A stretch of DNA of 64,000 bases from Nematostella vectensis (taxonomy: Eukaryota; Cnidaria; Anthozoa; Actiniaria; Edwardsiidae). The translations under genes and the position numbers were made by a program. The stretch spans positions 12,128,856 to 12,192,855 of the forward strand of contig NC_064040.1 of the NCBI RefSeq assembly GCF_932526225.1, in the 5' to 3' direction. Below are positions 35,790 to 45,922 of the stretch, piece by piece. The stretch's first letter is position 1; every line of letters begins with the position of its first letter. Under the pieces are notes generated by a model. That model worked only from the letters and a program-made list of their open reading frames with translations, did no database searches and was not told the DNA's origin.

Positions 35790-35960
35790 TTGTTCTCTAC
35801 AGCTTGTCAGTAGTCTTTGCATTTATACCATCACCTAGTTTTTTTTTCTACAGCTTGTCAGTAGTCTTTGCATTTATACCATCACCTAGTTTTTTTTTCT
35901 ACAGCTTGTCACTAGTCTTTGCATTTATGCCATCACCTAGTTTTTCTACAGCTTGTTTCT
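35790..35960 (+). repeat. ~57-nt tandem repeat, three units
   Basis: Units contain TTTCTACAGCTTGTCAGTAG and TCTTTGCATTTATACCATCA followed by CCTAG and a T run. Each unit has a pyrimidine tract plus CTACAG or CCTAG, another repeat that resembles a 3' splice site. Confidence 0.7.
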
Positions 35961-36020
35961 TATCTTCCTAGTTGTACCATTTTCCCACGCTTAGCATGAT
36001 TATATTCAGTTCTGAAGCAC

Positions 36021-36190
36021 ATGGATAGTTTAGTGAGCACCGTGGTAGCGTTAGTCGCACGAGACGGCCGCAAAAGACAAGGTAAATAAATAGATTTGAA
36101 ATTAGTGGTATTTCTTATCTATTTTTGTTTTTAACAATTTTCATTGGCTTTTTACAGAGGCTACGGCGCATTACAACTAACTGAAATAAA
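36021..36190 (+). other. Possible small two-exon ORF with poly(A) signal
   Basis: ATG at 36021 opens MDSLVSTVVALVARDGRKRQ, cut at 36081 before GTAAAT. After TTTTTACAG a second exon (36158-36180) continues in phase to a TAA, and AATAAA follows at 36185-36190. It could be a separate short transcript, an alternative 3' end of kinase copy 1, or chance. There is no similarity I recognise. Confidence 0.25.
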
Positions 36191-36510
36191 AGTCTGAAAC
36201 GTTGGCGTATTTTGAGACTTTGTTTTGGTTTTTCTTTGATCATCTTCATTAAGACATAGGGGAGATAATCGAAGATACACCATTTTATCAAATTCTACTT
36301 TTCTTACCACCTTTATTTCTGACGATGACATGGTTTGCATGACGCTGCTCCCTCTTCTTCTTTTCGAGCTATTAGATGTTTTATGTCTTCAAACTTGAAA
36401 ATGCCTCTTTGTTACCCTGACGTACCCTAAGGCTCAAAATAGACCATCACAATAACGATACGTATCGCGTGACCACTACTTTTTACGCTATTGCGTGCGG
36501 TTAGCCGTCG

Positions 36511-36595
36511 GTTATTTACGGAACACTTCCGGGGTGATTGAGCAGACAGCTTCGTCCCGATGTAACCTCGAACCTCTTGATACCTTCATAACAAA
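36511..36595 (+). promoter_or_regulatory. Conserved 5' non-coding exon / promoter block of kinase copy 2
   Basis: Orthologous to 23724-23805 and 50959-51039. It keeps ACGGAACACTTCCGGGGT, GACAGCTTC, CCTCGAACCTCT and GATACCTTCATAACA and ends at GTGAGT. The surrounding sequence has diverged strongly from copies 1 and 3, which makes the block stand out. Confidence 0.55.
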
Positions 36596-39410
36596 GTGAG
36601 TAGATGTGTTTGAACCATTTGATAATAATCGTAAGTCATCATAAGTTAAATAAATGTAAGAAGAATACTTGATGTAATTCTCTTGGTGTAATTCTATGTA
36701 ATTCATAAAGACGTTATATGATTATCAAAGAATTTTAATTCTCATTGGATTTCTCAGTACGAAACCTCTCTAGCCCACCAGCTCTACCTTTCTCCGATTG
36801 GGAATATTTTTTTTTAAGTATTCATTTTCGTATAACAAGTATGTTATCGCAGTCTAGCAATTATTTCGTAGCATAGAACTGTACTGTGCTGAAATGGTAA
36901 TGTTTTCTATAGTCATTGTATTCCCCTTCCTATATCAGATGTGCAATTTCTTGCAGGACACCATAAAAGATGAGGATCTTGTTACAGGTTGCTGGCGTAC
37001 TCGTCTTTTCCAAGATCTCAAACGCCGAAAGAGGTGAGTTATATTATGAGATATATGATACTGATTCTGTGCAGATGCTTTGTGATTCGCTTGAATAATA
37101 CTGTACTCATTACTCGCCAAAGCATAACTTGTGTAAGTATATTTTCATATTTTTCATTTAATGTTTGTAACTATTAACTCGTTTGCATTGTCCCTGTAGC
37201 TAAAGTTTTTATCAATACTTTAAAGCTGTAACTGAGAACAAAAGTCATTTTAAAACAGTTTAACCAACTAAAAAACTGTTTAATAATTGATGAGAACTAA
37301 TATTGCTATGGCTTTCAACAAATTTTGCTTAAATTGACATTGAGTGCGCTATGGTGATAATTGTGGGCTCTTCCTATAACAGTTCCTTTGGCCAATTTCA
37401 TGAATGGTAGACCCTGGCGTGAGCGATGGTCATATAATGGAAGCATAGTAAGGCAAGAATACATTTTACATAATACAAAAAGTCCTCGAATATAGGCTAT
37501 TCGATTCATTATTTATTTATCCATGACTTGGATATCTGTTTTAGTCCTGGGATTTGAGCAGACTCGAGCTTGGTGCTTGTGATGACACTTCTTCGTCGCA
37601 ACCGAACGGATGGGTGAGAAGTGACGTCATCAACACTGGACCCGCCACTAGAATCGAGCTCACGGCAACATTCGATGCCAGGGACTGCTCCTCGTTTTCT
37701 GTTGACCCTTACTGTAGACATGACTTTGACGTCTACGCGCATCAGTCTGAGACTCAGTACTCGGGTCCAGTCCCTGACCCGAACAGCAGTCCACCGGGGA
37801 CATACAGCAAGATCGGGACGCTGAACGCGACGAAACTTTGGACCAGTCTTGGGAATAAGACACAAAATGTACAGACATTATCGCTTATTCTAGAAAACAG
37901 CAAACCGTACGTCTATCTTGCCCTTCATTACAAAGGCGGGTGTTTTGCGGTGCAGAGCATTTTAGTAGAATATTTTCGATGCGCGGATATGGCGCTACCA
38001 AGTACACTGGTACAACTCGGCGCGACTGTAGCACCTGCTAACAATTCTATCAAAGTAAGTGGAGCATGCGCACCAAACTCCAAGCAAGTGTCAGGGGCGG
38101 GAGATCTCTATGGCTACTGTCAATCAGGCGGGGAGTGGAGTTCTGGCCTTTTCAGCGGGGAATGTCAATGTGACGCAGGACATCAAAACACAACCACAGG
38201 CGGAGGCGGGGCTGAGTGCCAAGGTGAGAGAAAAAACATGAAGAGAGATGTGAATGTACGGTATAAGGTGTTTCCAATAAAAAAAATTAACGTTTTTGAA
38301 TAAACGATTTCGCGAACCATTATCGAGAGTAGACTCGTTTTTGAAAGATTTATGCGCACTTCTGAAATTGTTAAAATGAGTCTACAAACTCGGCGCATTT
38401 TTTATCTTTTTCTGAGAATCAGAAAAGAAGCTATTAACATTATTTGGATTTATTTCATAAAAACATACACATCACATTTTCCTGTGTTTCACGTGTTCAT
38501 TTAAGCATGTAAAGTTGGAACTTACAAAGCTGTCCATGGATATTTTGTCTGCGCAAGTTGCCCTGACAACAGTGTTGCTATGGAAATTGGAAGAAAAAGC
38601 TGTACTTGTGTCAGCGGTTTCTACAGGAAGGCGAACGAGTCCATCAGCTCCGCATGTACAGGTATTAGGGTCATAAGTACTAATAATAAGAAACAAGGTG
38701 GCATGATTCAGATGATCGTGGCACTTTGATGACGTAATGTACCAATCACTGATCAAAAAAACCATAATCTCAGATTAATCAGATCACAGGTAGCTCAAAC
38801 ACATTTTGATAATTGCCTGTATATACAAATGCTGATGGGAGAAATACTATGGGATGTGGACATTAAAAAAAGCGTTTATTTAGATTCACTGAATCTTCCG
38901 GTGTGTGCTCATACCCGATATCATTGATTTTCATAACTTCTATCCTTACTTTCTTATGCAGACCTGTGGTCTGATCTGCTTTGTTTGAATCTTTTAGGCC
39001 CACCATCACCACCAACAAGTTTAATAAGCCTTTCCTGAACAGCTCTGCAATAATCCTATTCTGGTCAGCCCCCAATAACACGGGCGGTCGGACTGACGTG
39101 TACTACTTGATAGAGTGCTTCAAATGTGACAGCGATGGCTCCGTCTGTGTGGAGGCCTGTGGAGGCACAGTTGCACAGCACGGGACGTCGGCGCGGGTCA
39201 GCGGTCTGTCTGCCTTCACGTACTATATGTTCAGAGTGTATGCGCGTAACGGAGTCAGTGATCAAGCCGAGATGGGAGGTCAAGAGGCCGAGTTTGCCAA
39301 GCTGGTCATACAAACAATTGACGCGGGTAAGATGAAACCAGTTATTGTTTAAGATGTCGAAACTAAAATAATAAAAATGATATTGGCAGATATGCAACTT
39401 TTTGGAGTTC

Positions 39411-39685
39411 AACCGGTACATTATAAACTGGCCCTGTTATAGTGTTTTTAGTGATATTCACAAAGTATTCACTATAGGGATGGTCTTACATAAACTGGCC
39501 CTGTTATAGTGTTTTAGTGATATTCACAAAGTATTCACTATAGGGATGGTCTTACATAAACTGGCCCTGTTATAGTGTTTTAGAGATATTCACAAAGTAT
39601 TCACTATAGGGATTGTCTTACATAAACTGGAACTGTTATAGTGTTTTAGTGATATTCACAAAGTATTCACTATAGGGATGGTCTT
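39411..39685 (+). repeat. ~66-nt tandem repeat in intron 5, four units (copy 2)
   Basis: Units contain ACATAAACTGGCCCTGTTAT and TTCACAAAGTATTCACTATA. Copy 1 has a single unit (about 26808-26873). Confidence 0.9.
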
Positions 39686-40772
39686 TTAAAAAGGTAGAGT
39701 AACCCGCATCTCATAAATGAAATTGTCAAACCCTGAGTTTTCAGAGTCTCCAAAGCTTTACAAGTTAAAATCCTAATAAAACAAGCATCACAAAATGAGA
39801 GTGTACAAAAAAAGATATCAGAAAACAAGCATTTGGAACTGCTGGTATTAGCTATATATTCCTTTCAATCTAAAAGCGTAGTCGTAATATTTCACATTTC
39901 AATGTCTTTCTGTTTTAAGTCCCTGGCAAGCCTGAAATCACCGCGGTAGAGAAAGTGGACTCGACCCATGTCAGGGTCAGTTGGAAGCTTTTGAAGCACA
40001 ATGACATCATAACATCTTACGAGCTCAAGTACCACGTGACTGGAAAGCCGGCCAATGAAAAGTCAGTGACGATAAACGCTACAAGAGCGACGGTGGATAT
40101 AGACCGCGATAAAGACTACCAGTTCAGGGTCAGTGTTTACCGCTTGCAATCATAGAATTTTAATTCTAATTATTAAAATAATCAAAACCCTCAAAATCCC
40201 GAATTAATTTATTGTCATTCAGGTGCGCGGTCGGACAAGGCTGGGATATGGACCCTTCAGTGACGCCGTGGGCTTACAAGGTGATTGTACCAGTCATCTG
40301 TAATTGTCTCTCCTTGACTTTCATATTCTTCGTTGAACATCCTTGTTGCTGTCGCGCTTTCCTAATGGTCATCACACTCCAATATACACATTTCAAAATA
40401 CGATTTTTTGCGGTCGCGCGTACTTCCGATGTTCTAAACCTCCACCATCACTAAACAAGGCAGGGGGGCGGGGTACTGGGGGCAGTGCCTCTATCATGGC
40501 CCCCTCCCCCACATATTACGAGGCTTGCTACAACTTTGCTGTGTTGTATCATTGAAGCTTGTCTGTTTGTGTGACTGTGTTGTTGTGCCTTTATCCCTAG
40601 CTGGCCAGACCGGTAGCTCCAGCAGTAGTCCGCTTGTGATCGGCACATCAGTCCTGGGGGTGGTGCTAGTCCTGGTTATCCTACTGGTGGCAGCGGTGTG
40701 TATGTATCGAGTCAGGAGGGACAGACGCGCTCCTCGGGAAATCAAGGCAACTGTACAGTTTACCGTGAGACC

Positions 40773-41210
40773 TGAATGTGTAAGTAAGAAACCAGTACAT
40801 ACATCACCTGGACAAACTGTCTGAATGTGTAAGTAGGAAACCAGTACCTACATCACCTGGACAAACTGTGTGAATGTGTAAGTAAAAAACCAGTACCTAC
40901 ATCACCTGGACAAACTGTGTAAAGGTGTAAGTAAGAAACCAGTACCTACATCACCTGGACAAACTGTGTGAATGTGTAAGTAAGAAACCAGTACCTACAT
41001 CACCTGGACAAACTGTGTGAATGTGTAAGTAAGAAACCAGTACCTACATCACCTAGACAAACTGTGTGAATGTGTAAGTAAGAAACCAGTACCTACATCA
41101 CCTGGACAAACTGTGTGAATGTGTAAGTAAGAAACCAGTACCTACATCACCTGGACAAACTGCGTGAATGTGTAAGTAAGAAACTAGTACCTACATCACC
41201 TGGCCAAACT
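40773..41210 (+). repeat. 49-nt minisatellite carrying the exon 8 splice donor, nine units (copy 2)
   Basis: Same unit as at 27933. The first unit contains the true exon 8 end (40779). All nine keep GTAAGT, while other positions vary (for example GTAAGTAGGAAAC and GTAAGTAAAAAAC). Confidence 0.92.
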
Positions 41211-42365
41211 GTGGTTGCACTTTGCACCAGATGGGAAATCTAAGAAGAACACTGTTGCTGTATTAGTGATTCTTAGAGTCATTTGTTGCAAAAGTCAAGT
41301 TGGGTATTAAATACTCATGATCCGTCTTGTGACTCAGTATCCTTTAGAAAAACAATTTTATTTTATTTAATCCGTCTATTGGAGATTATTTTGTAAAACA
41401 ATACGGTTTATAAATATTGATGGGATATTTTTCATCGTCTATAGCAAGGAGAATACGAAGACATGGGAGAAACGAACCCCGGACTTGATGCTATCTACTC
41501 GTGCGTCGGAGAAGACGAAGCTTGGGAGGTCCCGCCCCAGAACCTGTCAGTTATCAAGCGACTGGGCAGCGGTAACTTTGGTCACGTGGACAAAGCGATG
41601 GCTATTGGGATCCCCGGGTTTCCAGGCCAGGTCACGGTTGCCGTTAAAACTCTTAAATGTAAGCAAACCACCTTAATAATAATCTCTGGCATCATCATCA
41701 GCAGCATCAATTGAATCAATTGACCGCATCGTTGCTATTATTGTTTTCATCAGCAGTAGCACCTCCTTATCAGCACATTATCATATTCTACTTTGAAGTA
41801 GCCTTTAATTTCGACGAAACTAAGTGGCAGAGTCGAACTCATTCAATTTTCCTGTTTATGATCTCGACAATCTAATTTCATTACCCTCATCATGTCATCA
41901 TCTCCATCATCATCATCTTCATAACAATCATCACCATCATCATCGTCACCATAACAACACAAACCACCACGACTACCATCAAAACTTACAAAACTAACAC
42001 TTTAACCATCCTAACAACCAGCACTACTTTCATCATCGCATTCGATGCTTAATTGTTGCTTTTATTTTATCCCATTTTCTACTCGTGTTCTCAAGCTACT
42101 GCTCAAGAGAAGGACAAAATAGACTTCCTGACGGAGCTGAACTTGATGAAATCCCTCAGGCCTCATCCACACGTTGTACGTCTGATTGGCTGCTGCACCC
42201 GACAAGCAGGCGAGTTATCAAGTACCAATAGCGAGTTCCAAGAGGCGAGTAACATGGTATTATGTTACTGATCACTTTGCGATCACCAATGAATACTTAC
42301 GGTAGATGTTCTCGAATAGCATGTTATGAGTTGCTAGAGGTGAATAGAGTTAAAACATGTTGCAG

Positions 42366-42424
42366 ATTACTTGGCGATCATTCTTGAATACTTGAAAGCC
42401 CGGAGACTTGAATAGCGGGCTACC
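42366..42424 (+). other. Ghost duplicate of exon 11, copy 2
   Basis: Starts right after a preserved TTGCAG acceptor, reads [16 protein letters not shown] and then TAG. Orthologous to the ghost at 29162. Confidence 0.75.
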
Positions 42425-42761
42425 AGTTTAATCAAATTTAGATTTTTTGTAATGTTTACTTTGCAGATCACTTGGCGATTATTCTTGAATACCTGCCGTA
42501 TGGAGACTTGTTGGGCTACCTGCGGCGGTCACGTGGTCATGAGGACTGGTACTGCTCGGGTGATCTCCGCCCCCCGTCGCGCCTCGTCTCGAAGGACTTG
42601 GTCAAGTTCGCGTGGATGATAGCAGACGGCATGGCCTTTCTTGCCGCAAACAAGGTGATAACTTATCTCCAATATCATAGTGCCATCTAATGAATAACAA
42701 AACAATCAGAAAATTAATATTGCCTATTGCGACGCGCTATTGTGACAACCATGTAAGGGAT

Positions 42762-43175
42762 CGTCCACACTAACGCGGATTCAAAAGTATCCAGATTCTT
42801 TTCGCCGAAAACGCATCACTTGATTCATGTCCACACTATCGTTTTCGTAGCGTTTTCACCTGGATCTAGCCGTCCTCACTAACACGGAATAAAACGTTGA
42901 AAACGCTGAATGGTACGGGTTGACGTCATTTTTATGATATGCGCATGCTCAAAGCAGCAGGCGCGCCTGTGATATGACGCCAGCGTATCCATTTTGATAC
43001 GGATTCGACCGTCCACACGACGGAAGTATCGAAGTATCCATTTTGATTCAGTTTCGACAGCGTTTTCAAAAGTACCCGGATTCGCTGGATCCAACGCGCG
43101 TGTTAGTGTGGACGGAAGGCCTAAACGTATCAAAAAGTATACGGATCAAACGAGTCCGTGTTAGTGTGGACGGCC
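42762..43175. mobile_element. MITE in intron 11 (copy 2)
   Basis: Same insertion as at 29566. The ends CGTCCACACTAACGCGG and CCGTGTTAGTGTGGACGG are clearly inverted here. Confidence 0.85.
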
Positions 43176-44518
43176 TCTATAAAGGTTAGCCCGAGAGAGC
43201 ACACGCAAGAACCACATTTTTGGCGATGCGCACAAACGTATTGCTTTATCATGGTGGTTAGATTGTGAAACATTATTACAACTAGCTATGTACATCTGGC
43301 TTAATCACAATTTTTCACACAACCTGAATCACAATTTTTCCTTAAGCTTTGCTATTTCCTACAAGCTTAAGCTAACCATTCAACAAACAAGGGAAATATA
43401 ACGCCAACTAACAACCAAAAGACTTCACCTGTTCGTTTAAGAGCTTTCATTGATTTGCTTTCTTATAGTTATTCGTCTGTTGCAGTGTGTCCACCGCGAT
43501 CTTGCCGCTCGTAACGTACTCGTAGGGGAGCACAACACATGTAAAATCTCGGACCTCGGGCTCGCTAGAGACGTCAGCCAAGACATTTACACGCGGACGT
43601 CTTCGGTAAGTCGTCATGATGGTGGTGTATTTGCTAACTGTTAACATGGATATTCTCGCTCTAAGTAGTTCACGTGCATCTCTTTCACATATTCCTTGAG
43701 ATTAAAAAGTAGAACGAAAACATCGTCATGATGTCATAAAAGCTGCACACCTTGTAACATGATCTTGGGCTCTGTTGTGCAGGCGCGGCTTCCCGTCAAA
43801 TGGATGCCGCCCGAGTCGCTGTTGTACGGACAATCGAGCAGCGCTAGCGACGTGTGAGTATTAAGCAATTATTTGGCTTTGGAAACATTGATAACTAGTT
43901 TATATACCCCAATTCTCTCACCAGATGGTCTTATGGCATAGTCCTGTGGGAGATTTTCACAATTGGTGAGTGTCCTGTCTTATTTTCTTTGTCTTATTTT
44001 ATGTCTTTTTATCCGCGCTCGCTCATGACGTCATCCTCTTCAGGCGACTCTCCCTACCCTGGAGTAGGGAATGACTACATTCCACGCATGATTCGTGAAG
44101 GATACCGCATGCCAAAACCACTTCACGTCGGGGACGCCTTGTGAGTTGCTTTCGCTGATTGACATTTAGTGAGAATCATTAGGTAGGGAGAGGTGTAGTA
44201 GTTTGTTTTTATTTGCAGGTTTATGATATTTGAATGGATTGTCATTTGTTTTAGAAAAAGAAAACATTTTGTTATTTTTATGGGGGGGAGGGGTGAGCGG
44301 TAGGGGAAAGCTTGTCAATGGACCATATCCAAGAATGCTTATAGGGAATTGATAAGTGTTTAAACTATCAGGTCCATAACAAAGATAGTATGAATAATCT
44401 GTTTTTTTAACTGGGATTTTGTTACAAAAATACTTGTAGGGCTAATGATGTGTTGTTGTGGGATATAGCAAACAATGTCTATTAGCACATATTATTAGAT
44501 ACTGAGCTGTCTCTGCTT

Positions 44519-44583
44519 TTGGTTACATGTGTAAGTCTGAGTTGCTGAGCCACGTGGTTTCACCACTAGGTACTCTGTAATGC
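44519..44583 (+). repeat. Single acceptor-repeat unit before exon 16 (copy 2)
   Basis: One unit (GGTTACATGTGTAAGTCTGA through CCACTAG) precedes the shortened exon 16. This is probably close to the ancestral state from which the arrays of copies 1 and 3 grew. Confidence 0.8.
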
Positions 44584-45479
44584 TTCGCATTACATGCAGG
44601 CGTTACAGCAAGACAAGAAGGTGGGTTAATGTTCGATCCATTTTATTTCGTTAATTCAACGACAGACAAATCTAGTACCGAGATTGCGAAACACTTATCT
44701 AAAATCAAAGTGTTATGCTTCATTTCCACAATCGACAATATCAAAGTGTTATGCTTCATTTCCACAATCGACAATATCAAAGTGTTATGCTTCATTTGCA
44801 CCATCGACAATATCGCAATGGTATCCAGTCACTTCGTCCACAAACCGTGTCGTCCACAAGTCGAGTCAACTCGTCCACAAGTAGAGTCAACTCGTTCACA
44901 AAAATAGAGTCAATTCGTCCACACATAGTTTTAACAAAAAAGTAGCCTCGAAGCATGAGTGTTTCATATAAAAACATGTAACTGTGAAAAAGAGAGTCTT
45001 TTTAGAACTTCAAATGCATAGTTATTCGAAACACCAATTCGACATAAAACATTTTATTAAAACGAACCCGCTCTTATTTCTTTAACACATCACGCACCCA
45101 TACGTAAGTAGCACCGAATTAATCCCTGGAATACGTAGATTAAGGATTGTGTGGTTATTTTTGTGCGATTTTAGTGATGCGGCTAAAATTAGCTTCAATA
45201 GCTTAGCAAGTGATCGGACATAAAATAATCTCTATGATATATTTTGACTTTTTGTTTTTATTTTTTAGGACTACATCAATCTTGACTTGTATAAAGACGA
45301 CATGTATGTCAACTTTGACGCAGCGTGATGTGCGCATGCTCCTTTGATACCGCTGATCTAACCAGATTCTGCTCGTGTTTCAAAAGAATATGCTACGGCG
45401 TAAGCAAGGTGGTGATCAACGACAAAGACAAGAAAGAGAAAAGGAGGAATGAAAAGTTCTGAGACACCGTGATGATGAA

Positions 45480-45920
45480 ATGATATTAAACAATGAAAAC
45501 TAACTGCGAATTCCTGATAATAAAGGCACCATTTTATCAAATTATGAAAACTGAGAGAATTCGTGATAATACAGGCACCACTCTATTAAACCATGATAAC
45601 TGAGTAAATTCCTGATAATAGAAACACCGCTTAATCAAGCCATGAAAACTGAGTGAATTCGTGATAATAGAGGGACCATTGTATTAAACCATGAAAACTG
45701 AGTGAATTCCTAATAATAGAGGCACCACTGTATTAAACCATGAAAACTGAGTGAATTCGTGATAATAGAGGCACCACTCTATTAAACCATGAAAACTGAG
45801 TGAATTCCTAATAAAAAAGGGAACACTGTGTTAAACCATGAAAACACAGTGAATTCCTGATAAAAGAAGGACCACTGTATTAAACTATGAAAACTGAGTG
45901 AAGTCCTGGTAATAGAGGGA
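45480..45920 (+). repeat. ~50-nt minisatellite downstream of copy 2
   Basis: Eight to nine units with AAACCATGAAAACTGAGTGA and ATTCCTGATAATAGAGG-type words; the same family as at 35036. It abuts the Gypsy element. Confidence 0.88.
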
Positions 45921-45922
45921 GC

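Larger units (their letters stand above)
36970..45328 (+). pseudogene. Eph-type ectodomain receptor tyrosine kinase, copy 2, frameshifted
   Basis: All 17 exons are present: 36970-37033, 37383-37447, 37545-38223, 38506-38661, 38998-39326, 39920-40128, 40223-40280, 40601-40779, 41445-41658, 42096-42209, 42467-42654, 43486-43605, 43783-43853, 43925-43965, 44044-44140, 44570-44620, 45269-45328. Two lesions break it. Exon 5 lacks one T near 39021 (329 nt against 330), which gives a TGA within about 15 codons of the exon start and cuts the protein in the first FN3. Exon 16 lacks 49 nt (51 against 100), removing the helix-H CW and the RPTF block and shifting the tail. The original ATG is ATA (36963); a later ATG gives a different signal peptide (MRILLQVAGVLVF). 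Exon 9 ends in T rather than G. The kinase motifs [20 protein letters not shown] and ARLPVKWM remain readable. A truncated secreted ectodomain could still be made. Confidence 0.85.

Noticed and set aside
37509-37865. Minus-strand frames opposite exon 3 of the kinase copies (also 24875-25201 and 52141-52458)
   Set aside because: They are antisense shadows of a well-conserved coding exon with clear splice sites; the plus-strand protein explains the sequence.
39411-39685. Intron 5 66-nt repeat as another splice-site-derived array
   Set aside because: The unit has no similarity to the neighbouring exon edges and no good acceptor or donor, so it is an ordinary minisatellite.
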